Below are positions 40,250 to 48,228 of a DNA stretch of 64,000 nt, in pieces. This DNA is from Chloroflexota bacterium (GTDB lineage: Bacteria; Chloroflexota; Dehalococcoidia; GIF9; UBA5629). Below the pieces are notes generated by a model. It was not told the origin of the DNA. It did not search any database and was given only the letters and a program-made list of their open reading frames with translations. Position 1 is the first letter of the stretch; each line of letters begins with the position of its first letter. The position numbers and the translations under genes are program-made. The stretch is from contig VGOP01000002.1 in the NCBI GenBank assembly GCA_016875875.1, forward strand, positions 186,001 to 250,000, read 5' to 3'.

Positions 40250-40570
40250 ATGTTGAAATTCGATGATAAGGGTCTAATTCCGGTCATAATTCAAGATGCC
40301 GATAGCGGCGAAGTGCTGATGTTGGGCTACGCTGATAAGGAAGCTCTGCAGCGGACGCTGGATAGCGGTGAGGCCTGGTTCTACAGCCGCAGCCGACAGG
40401 AATTATGGCACAAAGGGGCTACCTCCGGTAGCATTTTGAAAGTGCAGTCCATGGCTAAAGACTGTGATAGCGATGCTATCCTGATTCGGGCTAAACCGGC
40501 CGGCCCGGTATGTCACACCGGCAACCGGAGCTGTTTCTTTCAGGAATTTGACAGGAAAGATATCGGCTAA
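40250..40570 (+). CDS. hisI: Phosphoribosyl-AMP cyclohydrolase
   Basis: A 106-residue HisI (the cyclohydrolase part only, not fused to HisE). '[36 protein letters not shown]' (about residues 20-55) and '[11 protein letters not shown]' with the zinc ligands C, D and D, then '[13 protein letters not shown]' match the family. It opens the ring of PR-AMP in histidine synthesis. ATG 40250 follows GGTGGTGTG; a GTG directly before it is also possible. Its stop overlaps that of the convergent DUF1385 gene by 3 nt, leaving no space for a terminator. Confidence 0.95.
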   Translation: MLKFDDKGLIPVIIQDADSGEVLMLGYADKEALQRTLDSGEAWFYSRSRQELWHKGATSGSILKVQSMAKDCDSDAILIRAKPAGPVCHTGNRSCFFQEFDRKDIG

Positions 40571-41472
40571 GCTTGATTGTTAGAGGTTAATGGCTCGCCA
40601 CTATCGGCTTCGATGACTTTTTTCAGCGCAGATAAGGCTGTTTCCAGTTGGTTGTCGTTTGGTTCTCCTGTGGTCATGGTTTGTAATAGAAGACCTGGGG
40701 CGAGGAGACCACGTATAAACCAGTTCCGACTATGGTTGGCTCCGAAGCGGATAAACTCATAACCGATGGCGGCGATGACAGGGATGAGAACGATGCGGGA
40801 CAGAATGCCCAGCCACAGTGGCGGGCGACCCAGCAGGGCGAAGACAAAAATAGAGATAACCAGGACTGCCAACAGGAAGCTGGTGCCGCAGCGGGCGTGG
40901 GATGTAGAGTAGTTTTTGACATAATCTATTTCCAGGGGCATCCCGGCTTCGTAGGCATTGACCACCTTGTGTTCGGCGCCGTGATAGGCAAAAATCTTCT
41001 TCACATCTGGCATCAGGCTTATCACTTTCAGATAGGCGATAAAGATGCCGATGCGTATGATGCCCTCGACGATGTTGCTGGCTAGGGCTGAGGCGATGTA
41101 TGGATCGACCAGGTATCGAGTGAGCAGCAGTGGAGTGACAAAGAATAGAGCTACAGCGAAGGCAACGGCGATAACCAAGCTCCCCCACAGCAGCGCTGGA
41201 GATATGCCCTTTTCGTCTTCCTCGGCTGCGGCAATCTGGGCGGAGTGAAGCAGGGTTTGAATCCCCAGGGCTAAAGTCTCGATGAGTACTATTATGCCCC
41301 TGATGATGGGCCAATTTCTCACGCGGCCTTTGTATAGGTTGGCAAGTGGCTGGCTGGTTACGCTTATCTCACCATCGGGTCGGCGGACAGCGACAGCCAC
41401 ATTCTCCTGCCCTCGTATCATCACGCCTTCGATTACCGCTTGCCCACCGTAATGGAAAGGTTTCTCTTTCAT
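40567..41472 (-). CDS. DUF1385 membrane protein
   Basis: A 301-residue integral membrane protein. The N-terminal signature '[24 protein letters not shown]' and the central '[15 protein letters not shown]...[17 protein letters not shown]' define the DUF1385 family; four to five helices are visible. In many Firmicutes and Chloroflexota this gene sits next to rpmE and prfA, and here it lies downstream of rpmE with 377 nt of repeats between. The biochemical role is unknown; conserved His/Glu/Cys in the AEHK and HARCGT motifs suggest a metal or enzymatic site. Confidence 0.93.
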   Translation of the reverse strand: MKEKPFHYGGQAVIEGVMIRGQENVAVAVRRPDGEISVTSQPLANLYKGRVRNWPIIRGIIVLIETLALGIQTLLHSAQIAAAEEDEKGISPALLWGSLVIAVAFAVALFFVTPLLLTRYLVDPYIASALASNIVEGIIRIGIFIAYLKVISLMPDVKKIFAYHGAEHKVVNAYEAGMPLEIDYVKNYSTSHARCGTSFLLAVLVISIFVFALLGRPPLWLGILSRIVLIPVIAAIGYEFIRFGANHSRNWFIRGLLAPGLLLQTMTTGEPNDNQLETALSALKKVIEADSGEPLTSNNQA

Positions 41473-41490
41473 ACTTAACTTTTCTGCTGA

Positions 41491-41550
41491 CGTAGGGACA
41501 GGCTTTTAAGCCTGTCCGCAGGCGGACAGACCTGAAGGTCTGTCCCTACA
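41491..41550. repeat. Family A palindrome between DUF1385 and rpmE
   Basis: GTAGGGACAGGCTTTTAAGC, CTGTCCGCAGGCGGACAG and ACCTGAAGGTCTGTCCCTAC. Confidence 0.85.
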
Positions 41551-41579
41551 CTCATCACTTTAGCCCCATCAGAGAAATC

Positions 41580-41634
41580 CTAGACCCGAGGTTTTAACCT
41601 CGGGAACTCGACCCTAAAGAGTCGAGACTCGCTC
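41580..41634. repeat. Two short hairpins
   Basis: CCCGAGGTTTTAACCTCGGG and CTCGACCCTAAAGAGTCGAG lie in tandem. No T-run follows, so they are not typical intrinsic terminators. Confidence 0.6.
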
Positions 41635-41638
41635 ATAA

Positions 41639-41786
41639 GATAAGAAATCCTAAATACTAAACCCTAAATCCCAAACAATATCAAAATCCGAATTTGCCAA
41701 ATTCGAAACACCTGATGGTTTTGGTCATTTGTATTTTGAGTTTGGGATTTGCTTGGTGCTTGGAAATTTGAGATTAGGATTTTCGT
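41639..41786. repeat. Family D AT-rich palindrome, both arms
   Basis: AATCCTAAATACTAAACCCT and CAAACAATATCAAAATCCG on the left; TTGAGTTTGGGATTTGCTTG and AAATTTGAGATTAGGATTTT on the right, around a short middle with AATTCGAAAC. Confidence 0.78.
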
Positions 41787-41791
41787 GAGAT

Positions 41792-41822
41792 TGTAGGCAC
41801 AGGTCTTTAGGCCTGTACGTAG
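41792..41822. repeat. Family A partial copy
   Basis: GTAGGCACAGGTCTTTAGGC then CTGTACGTAG. Confidence 0.65.
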
Positions 41823-41848
41823 ATAAGGAGTGTCTCAAATCCGCCTGG

Positions 41849-42055
41849 TTATTTGGTAAGCTTGTAGCGGCGTTTGAAGCGTTCCACTCTACCGGCGGTG
41901 TCCACTATCCTCAGTTCGCCGGTGAAGAATGGATGGCATTTGCTGCATAGCTCCACTTTCAGTGTCTTCCTGGTGGAGCCTGTAGTGAAGGTATTGCCAC
42001 AGGAGCAGATCACCTTAGCATCGTTGTGGTATTCAGGATGTATTTTAGCCTTCAT
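41849..42055 (-). CDS. rpmE: Ribosomal protein L31
   Basis: A 68-residue L31 of the zinc-containing (C+) type: 'VICSCGNTF' with two Cys and '[12 protein letters not shown]' with two more. It sits at the large-subunit central protuberance. Its start overlaps the rpmA stop by 4 nt, giving an unusual L21-L27-L31 cluster on one transcript. Confidence 0.97.
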   Translation of the reverse strand: MKAKIHPEYHNDAKVICSCGNTFTTGSTRKTLKVELCSKCHPFFTGELRIVDTAGRVERFKRRYKLTK

Positions 42056-42315
42056 TTCGTTTGCTCAGCATAAACGCTAGCTTTTTTCCGGTTCTTGGTT
42101 GCCGGTTCATATTTGACGGTGCCGTCAATCAGGGCAAACAGGGTGTGGTCTTTGCCTATGCCCACGTTGTTACCCGCGTGAATGCGAGTTCCTCGCTGTC
42201 TGACCAGTATGGTGCCAGCATGAACCTGCTGACCGCTGTACCGTTTCACGCCAAGCCTTTTAGACTTGCTGTCGCGCCCGTAGCGTGTACTGCCTCCGCC
42301 CTTCTTATGTGCCAT
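42052..42315 (-). CDS. rpmA: Ribosomal protein L27
   Basis: An 87-residue L27. It begins [20 protein letters not shown] with the conserved N-terminus directly exposed, so no N-terminal extension needing cleavage is present. '[21 protein letters not shown]' is the core signature. It overlaps L21 by 1 nt (TAATG) and L31 by 4 nt. Confidence 0.97.
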   Translation of the reverse strand: MAHKKGGGSTRYGRDSKSKRLGVKRYSGQQVHAGTILVRQRGTRIHAGNNVGIGKDHTLFALIDGTVKYEPATKNRKKASVYAEQTK

Positions 42316-42698
42316 TAGCTCTTACCTCCGGTTGTCGCCTTTTTCTTTTGGGTTTTCTTTGGTGCTATCTCCTTGCCGGGTTTAACGATTTCCTTGATTT
42401 CCAGTCTAGCATAAAGCTGTCTATGTCCCTTTTTCCGGCGATAGCGCACCTTGGGTTTATACTTAAAGACGATAACCTTGTCGCCTTTACCTTCACCGAG
42501 GCAGGTGGCAATTACCTTGGCGCCATCGATGGTCGGGCTGCCGACGATGGTGTCTTCTTCATCGGCGATAAGCAGCACCTTAGAAAGTTCGACATCTTCG
42601 CCGTCGGCAACTTCTAGACGGTCAACACTGATCTTTTGGCCCGGGGCTACTTTATATTGCTTGCCGCCGGTTTCGACTATAGCGTAAGTTTGTGTCAT
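42315..42698 (-). CDS. rplU: Ribosomal protein L21
   Basis: A 127-residue L21: '[24 protein letters not shown]' (about residues 4-27) and '[27 protein letters not shown]' are characteristic. The C-terminus is a Lys-rich tail (about 105-127) longer than in E. coli L21. ATG 42698 is used rather than a TTG two codons upstream. First gene of the cluster. Confidence 0.96.
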   Translation of the reverse strand: MTQTYAIVETGGKQYKVAPGQKISVDRLEVADGEDVELSKVLLIADEEDTIVGSPTIDGAKVIATCLGEGKGDKVIVFKYKPKVRYRRKKGHRQLYARLEIKEIVKPGKEIAPKKTQKKKATTGGKS

Positions 42699-42764
42699 TT
42701 TCAAAGCAAAGGGTAATTTACCAGATTAGATAGCTGAATGTCAAATTCACCCTCACCTGGCAGC

Positions 42765-44606
42765 TTAACCCCATAGAGCCTTAGCCGCGTCCTCCAGACC
42801 GAGCTCGAGCAGTTTCTCTTTGCTGGGTTTGCCGCTGGCGTCCCAGTCCCTGGCGGCGAGATAATCGTTGCGCAGTGTGGGGAAATCCGCGCTCTTTCCC
42901 GCCGTGGGGCCAGCTTCGGGTGGAGGATTGCCGGAAATTCTGCCCGGGACTTTGAAGTCAGCCATGCCTATACCTTCACGGATATTGAACGCCTGCCGTA
43001 TGTTGGCGATTCTGTCTCCTATTTTCAGCAGGTCATCTATACTGTAGTTCCAGCCTGTGGTCAGGTTTATGAAGTCGGTGAGGGCGCTGGCGGGCATGAA
43101 ACCCAAACCGAACATGCACAGGCCGGCGCAGCTTATGGCATGCATCAGGTCGCTGCCCATCTTGTTTGCCTGGCCGCGGCCGGCAGTGGACTTGCTGTCG
43201 TAAGCGGGAAATTCCAGACCGCTGGCTGGCTTGGTGCCGTAGCTTCCCTGTGTATGGCGGGCTGGCGTGGTATCAAGATAGGCAGTGGCATAGTACAGGT
43301 AGCGTTTGGGGTCGTGCATGGGCACTTCTTGGCCTTGGATGTGGATGGCGAACTCTTCGGCTCCTTTGCCTATCTGCTGCGCTGCCCGCTTGACGCCATC
43401 GGCTAGCACCTGACCAAAACCCTCTCTCTTTGCCAGCTTCTCGGTCATCTCCACGATGGCTTTGTGGTTACCCCATTTAAGCTCGATGCCATCGGTGTCT
43501 TTGTTGCTGATAAGCCCATTTTCGTAGCACTCTATAGCGAAGGCCATTGTGCAGCCGGCGGAAATCGTGTCCAGCCCGTAGCGATTACAGATATCGTTGA
43601 TCTTTATTATGGACTCGAGGTTGTCGTTCAGGCACATGGAGCCGAAGGCTGCCAGGGTCTCGTATTCCGGCTTGTGCACTTCCGCCGGATAGTTGTATTG
43701 TCCTGTGCCTGGCTTCATATGGCCGCCGCAGGCAACGGGGCATTGCCAGCAGCCGTATTTGCGTTCCTGCAGGTTAATCACGCTCTGGTCGCTTATGTCG
43801 GCAGCAGTGGTAAAGTCCAGCGCTGTCCCTTGCCAATTCTTGACCGGGGCATCACCGATTTGCACTAATACATTCATACCGGCGCAAGTGCCGAAATTGC
43901 GGAATGCCTCAACGGCGCCGCCTAGCTCCTTGAGGTATTTCGTCCTAGCCTCTTTTAGCTCTGACTCATGGGCAATAGGAACTGGCTTATTCCCTCGCAC
44001 CACTATGGCTTTGAGCTTCTTCGACCCCATCACCGCCCCCAGCCCAGAGCGGCCGGCGGCCCTCCCCTTGTTGTTTATGATGCAGGAGATGAGGGACAGA
44101 CTCTCTCCTGAAGGGCCGATGCAGGAGATTCGAGCCTCTTTGCCAAGCTCAGCCTGGAGCAGCGACTCCGTTTCCCAGGTGTCTTTGCCCCACAATTTGT
44201 CTGCTTTTCTCAGCTCGGCTTTACCATCATCGATTAAGAGGTAAACGGGTGCTGGTGATATGCCGGTGAAGAAAATGGCGTCATAGCCGGCGAATTTCAG
44301 GTGTGGTCCGAAATCACCGCCGGAGTTGGCATCACCCCAGGTTCCGGTGAGCGGTGATTTGCCCACCGCCACATATCTCGAGCCGAAGAGGGCGGGAGTG
44401 CCGGTGAGAACGCCGGTAACGAATCCCAGCATGGCATCTGGCCCCAAGGGGTCTACTTGAGCTCTCTGACGGCTGAATAATATCCTGGCGCCGATACCGT
44501 AACCGCCGAGGAAATTCCGATACAGAGCCTCTTCAACAAGCTCCTCCATTATCTTGGCTTTTGTCAGGTCAACGTAGAGAATTTTACCTAAGTAGCCACC
44601 GGCCAT
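42765..44606 (-). CDS. Aldehyde:ferredoxin oxidoreductase family protein
   Basis: A 613-residue AOR-family enzyme that uses a tungsto- or molybdopterin and one 4Fe-4S cluster to interconvert aldehydes and carboxylic acids with ferredoxin. The pterin/N-terminal domain has 'GYLGKILYVDLT' and 'GGYGIGARIL'. The middle has 'GRAAGRSGLGAVMGSKKLKAI' and the cluster motif C-x2-C-x3-C in 'CWQCPVACGG', with a distal Cys in 'ISCAGLCMFG'. AGGAGGTGA precedes the ATG. The moaA/moaC genes in this window would supply the pterin. Substrate unknown. Confidence 0.95.
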   Translation of the reverse strand: MAGGYLGKILYVDLTKAKIMEELVEEALYRNFLGGYGIGARILFSRQRAQVDPLGPDAMLGFVTGVLTGTPALFGSRYVAVGKSPLTGTWGDANSGGDFGPHLKFAGYDAIFFTGISPAPVYLLIDDGKAELRKADKLWGKDTWETESLLQAELGKEARISCIGPSGESLSLISCIINNKGRAAGRSGLGAVMGSKKLKAIVVRGNKPVPIAHESELKEARTKYLKELGGAVEAFRNFGTCAGMNVLVQIGDAPVKNWQGTALDFTTAADISDQSVINLQERKYGCWQCPVACGGHMKPGTGQYNYPAEVHKPEYETLAAFGSMCLNDNLESIIKINDICNRYGLDTISAGCTMAFAIECYENGLISNKDTDGIELKWGNHKAIVEMTEKLAKREGFGQVLADGVKRAAQQIGKGAEEFAIHIQGQEVPMHDPKRYLYYATAYLDTTPARHTQGSYGTKPASGLEFPAYDSKSTAGRGQANKMGSDLMHAISCAGLCMFGLGFMPASALTDFINLTTGWNYSIDDLLKIGDRIANIRQAFNIREGIGMADFKVPGRISGNPPPEAGPTAGKSADFPTLRNDYLAARDWDASGKPSKEKLLELGLEDAAKALWG

Positions 44607-44710
44607 TGGTTCACCTCCTGAAGCGAAATCTGGTGCGAAATTTTGGAATGACGGGACAACAAGGTTATTATACAGTTAAGGCTAAAGATGTCAATAATTG
44701 GCTCGCCAAG

Positions 44711-44880
44711 TCAAAAATCAAAAATAAAAAGTCAAAATGGCAACTGAAAATGCAAAAATATTGTGTCTTGCTCAGCTGGTCTGATAACTCAAGGAAAACC
44801 TCTGACTCGCCTGTTGAAGTCCTTTCTGAATTTTGACTTGTCATTTTGCATTTTGATCTTTAACTTTTGCATTTTGTCCA
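44711..44880. repeat. Family C AT-rich palindrome, both arms
   Basis: GTCAAAAATCAAAAATAAAA and GAAAATGCAAAAAT on the left; GAATTTTGACTTGTCATTTT and CATTTTGATCTTTAACTTTT on the right, with a middle of about 70 nt. Confidence 0.8.
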
Positions 44881-44884
44881 TCGT

Positions 44885-44914
44885 TTGACACTGTATCTGG
44901 CTTTTTGTTAAACT
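44885..44914 (+). promoter_or_regulatory. Promoter of cobO, near-leaderless geometry
   Basis: TTGACA (44885-44890), an 18-nt spacer and TAAACT (44909-44914). The GTG start codon is 9 nt after the -10 box, so the transcript should begin about 3 nt before it. No ribosome site is present. Confidence 0.6.
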
Positions 44915-44923
44915 GCCATTGAA

Positions 44924-45484
44924 GTGGCTAGGGAATCAGCCGAGACCTTGCCTGCTGAGACTTCAACCAGGGGCCTGGTCGAAATCTTCACCGGTCATGG
45001 CAAAGGCAAAACATCAGCAGCTCTGGGAGTGCTTCTACGTGCCCTGGGGCATGGTCTCCACATACATATTGTCTTCTTCATGAAGGGCGATTTCCCCTAC
45101 GGAGAGCAGAAAATCCTATCCGAACTATCCAATGTTACCGTTGAAAGATTCGGCTTTCAAGATTTCGTTGACCCGGCAAATGTTAAACCGGAGGAGAAAG
45201 AAGAAGCTCGAAAGGCTCTGGGGGCTGCCCGAAAAGCTGTGCTCAGCCTGAAAAATGATGTAGTCATCCTCGATGAAGTGAACGTAGCTGTAGCCTGGAA
45301 GCTGATTAGTGTGGATGACGTCATAAAACTGATACATGACAAGCCGGAGAAGGTAGAGCTTATACTCACCGGCCGCTACGCTGACCCTAAGCTAATCGAG
45401 TTGGCTGATTTAGTCACCGATATGGTCAAAGTGAAGCACCCGTATGATAAAGGGATATTATCCCGCAAGGGGTTTGAATACTGA
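44924..45484 (+). CDS. cobO: Cob(I)yrinic acid a,c-diamide adenosyltransferase
   Basis: A 186-residue CobO/BtuR enzyme that adenosylates corrinoids with ATP. The P-loop is 'IFTGHGKGKTSAALG' (about residues 20-34); 'VVILDEVNVAVAWKLI' is the Walker B-like segment, and the end 'KVKHPYDKGILSRKGFEY' is the family signature. GTG 44924 is the only start that leaves the N-terminus normal. It lies 87 nt upstream of an acyl-CoA mutase gene on the same strand; adenosylcobalamin is that enzyme's cofactor, so the pairing is functional. Confidence 0.94.
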   Translation: MARESAETLPAETSTRGLVEIFTGHGKGKTSAALGVLLRALGHGLHIHIVFFMKGDFPYGEQKILSELSNVTVERFGFQDFVDPANVKPEEKEEARKALGAARKAVLSLKNDVVILDEVNVAVAWKLISVDDVIKLIHDKPEKVELILTGRYADPKLIELADLVTDMVKVKHPYDKGILSRKGFEY

Positions 45485-45502
45485 GATCATCAAATATCAA
45501 GG

Positions 45503-45557
45503 TGTAGGGACAGACCTTCAGGTCTGTCCAATTCGGACGGGTCTTTAGACCTGTGTA
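45503..45557. repeat. Family A palindrome between cobO and mutase genes
   Basis: GTAGGGACAGACCTTCAGG, GTCTGTCCAATTCGGAC and GGGTCTTTAGACCTGTG. Confidence 0.82.
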
Positions 45558-45571
45558 AGGGAGATATTGGA

Positions 45572-47233
45572 GTGTCAGGCCAGCGAAAGAAGGAAGAATT
45601 GGAGAAAAAGGCCAACCAGTGGCATGCCCAGGCTCAGAGTTCTGAGGAAAGACAGGATTCCTTTATCACCAACTCTGGGGTTCCTGTTGAACGGCTTTAT
45701 ACACCACTCAACATTGCAGACATGGACTATCTTCGGGACTTGGGTTTTCCCGGTGAGTATCCATATACCCGCAGTGTTCACTACACCGGCTATAGAGGCA
45801 AGCTGTGGACGATGCGCATGTTTGCCGGCTTCGGCTGTGCCGAAGAGACCAATGCCCGCTACAAGTATCTTTTAGAGCATGGTGACACTGGGCTGAGCGT
45901 TGCCTTCGATTTCCCGACTTTAAATGGCTACGATAGCGATGATCCTGAGGCCAGAGGGGAATTCGGTAAATGTGGTGTGGGCGTCTCATCCTTGGCTGAC
46001 ATGGAGATATTGTTCGATGGCATTCCTGTCGATGAGATAACCACATCTATGACCATAAACGGGCCGGCAGCGGTTATCTGGGCGATGTATCTGGCTAACG
46101 CTCAGAAGCGAGGCATCCCTCTGGATAAGTTAGGTGGCACCATACAGAACGATATACTCAAAGAATACATGGCGCAGAACGCTTTTATCTTCCCGCCCAA
46201 GCCTTCTATGCGCCTTATTGTTGACACTTTTGAATTCGGCATGAAACAGGTGCCACGCTGGAACACCATCAGCATCAGCGGCTACCATATACGCGAAGCT
46301 GGTGCCACCGCTGTTCAGGAGCTGGCGTTCACCCTGGCTGATGGTCTTGCCTATGTTCAGGCGGGCATTGACCATGGGCTGGAGGTGGATGATTTTGCCC
46401 CCAGGCTCAGCTTCTTTTTCAATTGTCATATTGATTTCTTTGAGGAAATCGCCAAGTTCCGTGCTGCGCGCCGCATCTGGGCACGGGAAATGAAAGAGCG
46501 GTTCAACGGTAGCGAGCGCTCTCAGTGGTTGCGTTTCCATACCCAGACAGCCGGCTGCTCGCTCACCGCACAGCAGCCGGAAAACAACATTGTTCGTACC
46601 GCCATTCAGGCACTGGCTGCTGTCCTCGGCGGGACACAATCCCTGCATACCAACTCTATGGACGAAGCACTTGCCCTGCCATCGGAGAAGGCGGTGACCA
46701 TAGCTTTACGCACCCAGCAGATTATCGCCCACGAAAGCGGAGTGGCTAACACCATTGACCCTCTCGGTGGCAGCTACTTCCTCGAATACCTTACCAATAA
46801 GACGGAAAAGGCTGTGTACGAATATTTTGCCAAGATAGATTCGCTTGGCGGCGTTATACCGGCTATAGAGGCCGGCTTCTTCCACAGGGAGATCGCTGAC
46901 TCGGCTTATCGCTATCAGCAGGAGATAGATAGCAAAAAGCGCATGGTTATCGGCGTTAATGAATATGCTGTGAATGAGCCGATAACCATTCCAATCCTGG
47001 AGATGGATAAAGAGGGGGAGAAGCGGCAGCTTGAGCGGCTCAGCCGACTGCGACGCGAGAGGGATAACGAGCAGGTTTCGGTAAAGCTTGAGGCATTACG
47101 CCAGGCTGCCCAGGGCAACGGAAATCTCATGCCTTATATTCTAGATGCCGTAAGCGCCTATGCAACTCTGGGTGAAGTCTGTGGCGTATTACGGAAGGTC
47201 TTCGGTGAATATCGGCTGCCGGCATTGGTATAA
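45572..47233 (+). CDS. Acyl-CoA mutase large subunit (methylmalonyl-CoA mutase family)
   Basis: A 553-residue TIM-barrel substrate subunit starting at GTG 45572. It follows methylmalonyl-CoA mutase closely: '[22 protein letters not shown]', '[26 protein letters not shown]', '[18 protein letters not shown]', 'RTHTQTAG'-like '[19 protein letters not shown]', and '[18 protein letters not shown]'. There is no C-terminal B12-binding domain and none is encoded adjacent, so the cobalamin subunit must come from elsewhere. The '[17 protein letters not shown]' region replaces the usual 'YATMY-x-FRPWTIRQ' where the substrate Tyr lies, so a non-methylmalonyl substrate is possible. Confidence 0.92.
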   Translation: MSGQRKKEELEKKANQWHAQAQSSEERQDSFITNSGVPVERLYTPLNIADMDYLRDLGFPGEYPYTRSVHYTGYRGKLWTMRMFAGFGCAEETNARYKYLLEHGDTGLSVAFDFPTLNGYDSDDPEARGEFGKCGVGVSSLADMEILFDGIPVDEITTSMTINGPAAVIWAMYLANAQKRGIPLDKLGGTIQNDILKEYMAQNAFIFPPKPSMRLIVDTFEFGMKQVPRWNTISISGYHIREAGATAVQELAFTLADGLAYVQAGIDHGLEVDDFAPRLSFFFNCHIDFFEEIAKFRAARRIWAREMKERFNGSERSQWLRFHTQTAGCSLTAQQPENNIVRTAIQALAAVLGGTQSLHTNSMDEALALPSEKAVTIALRTQQIIAHESGVANTIDPLGGSYFLEYLTNKTEKAVYEYFAKIDSLGGVIPAIEAGFFHREIADSAYRYQQEIDSKKRMVIGVNEYAVNEPITIPILEMDKEGEKRQLERLSRLRRERDNEQVSVKLEALRQAAQGNGNLMPYILDAVSAYATLGEVCGVLRKVFGEYRLPALV

Positions 47234-47238
47234 TATAA

Positions 47239-47300
47239 AAGTCAAAAATCAAATATCAAAAATCAAACAAATATCAAAGAGCAAAATGCAAAATGGCAAG
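47239..47300. repeat. Family C left arm enclosing the S23 gene
   Basis: GTCAAAAATCAAATATCAAA, AATCAAACAAATATC and GCAAAATGCAAAATGGCAAG. It runs into the start codon of the S23 gene. Confidence 0.7.
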
Positions 47301-47492
47301 TCAAAATTCAAAAATGAATTTAAGGGGCGAGTTTACAAGTTTGCGTTGGAGGTTATCGGATTTGTTGAGCAGTTGTCGAAGGGGCAAGTTTCAACTGTTA
47401 TTGGTGACCAGCTATTGCGGAGCGCTACAAGTATCGGGGCCAATATTATTGAAGCCAAAAGTGCCTCATCAAACAAAGACTATATTAACTTT

Positions 47493-47952
47493 GGTAAGTA
47501 TCCCCCCATAACACGTATAAGTAATAGGGTGTATAATCCTCTTAACAAATTAGTTAGGAGGATGAAAGGGATTATGGCTAACTGGTTTACAACATATGGG
47601 GCACTATTCTTCCCTGTGGGGGCAACGCTACTAATTCTCCCTCTTACTCTTGAAATTAGTAGTGGGCCAGCTAATATTCTCATTGCCTTTGGGATTGCCT
47701 TTATACTATTAAGTTTGTGTGTTTTGTTTTCTCATTATATCGGCTTCGGGCAGAGGAAAGACGTGATGAAGCCAGATTTCAGGAATTAATGAGAGCAATT
47801 CATGGGATAAGAAACGGTTTAACTAAAGGACAAAGAAAGCGGCAAAGGGAAAAGTAAAAATTCAAGGTTTGTAAATGGCAAAATATTTAAGCGACAGCAC
47901 CTACACGTTGCCTGATAGAGAATGATATACGTGGTGTCAAGGGATACTTACC
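47493..47952. mobile_element. 460-bp insertion element with imperfect 27-bp terminal inverted repeats and 8-bp target duplication
   Basis: The ends start GGTAAGTATCCC on both strands; over 27 bp they agree at 22 positions, with a second matching block CACGTATA. TTAACTTT occurs directly before (47485-47492) and after (47953-47960) the element, so the target duplication is 8 bp. No transposase is encoded, hence a MITE-like or internally deleted element. It carries the small membrane ORF at 47574-47789. Confidence 0.9.
47574..47789 (+). CDS. Small membrane protein carried by the 460-bp element
   Basis: A 71-residue ORF with two transmembrane helices (about 7-27 and 34-55), preceded by TTAGGAGG 12 nt upstream. 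The tail after 'SHYIGFGQR' is odd. One frame over, from about 47750, an uninterrupted charged stretch 'AEERRDEARFQELMRAIHGI' continues to 'GQRKRQREK' and a stop at about 47857, which looks more protein-like. The original product may have been longer and lost its frame, or there are two short products. No family is recognised. Confidence 0.5.
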   Translation: MANWFTTYGALFFPVGATLLILPLTLEISSGPANILIAFGIAFILLSLCVLFSHYIGFGQRKDVMKPDFRN

Positions 47953-48123
47953 TTAACTTTTTTACGCATGCTTTGAAATCGGCCAATGAGACGAAATTTT
48001 GGTTAGGGCTTCTCAGAGATTCAGGCAAGGCTGAAAGAGAGACAACCGATAGACTTTTGAAAGAGGTGACTGAGCTTTCTAATATACTTGCTACCAGCAT
48101 TCTAACCTTAAAGGGCAAGAAAT

Positions 48124-48180
48124 GATTTTTGCATTTTTATCTGACATTTTGAGTTTTAACTTTTGATTTTTGATATTGTG
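48124..48180. repeat. Family C right arm enclosing the S23 gene
   Basis: GATTTTTGCATTTTTATCTG, ACATTTTGAGTTTTAAC and TTTTGATTTTTGATATTG. The first 20 nt are nearly identical to the right arm of the empty copy at 51517-51662. Confidence 0.75.
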
Positions 48181-48228
48181 AACAATCTTTAGAGGCACAA
48201 CATATCAACCAAATAGAAGGGGGACAAG

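Larger units (their letters stand above)
47286..48125 (+). pseudogene. S23 four-helix-bundle (23S rRNA IVP-type) gene interrupted by a 460-bp element
   Basis: The N-terminal part (47286-47492) encodes 'FKGRVYKFALEVIGFVEQLSKGQ', 'GDQLLRSATSIGANIIEAKSA' and 'DYINF'. The C-terminal part (47961-48125) encodes 'FTHALKSANETKFWLGLLRDSG' and 'LSNILATSILTLKGKK'. Joining the two after removal of the element and one copy of its 8-bp target duplication restores the frame exactly as 'DYINFFTHALKSA', a normal protein of about 124 residues. Four-helix bundle proteins of this family occur in intervening sequences of 23S rRNA genes. The gene is enclosed by family C arms at 47239-47300 and 48124-48180. Confidence 0.9.

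Noticed and set aside
44606-44924. Cobalamin riboswitch before cobO or the mutase genes
   Set aside because: No B12-box-like conserved sequence or long structured leader was seen; the gap is filled by a family C palindrome and a promoter next to the start codon.
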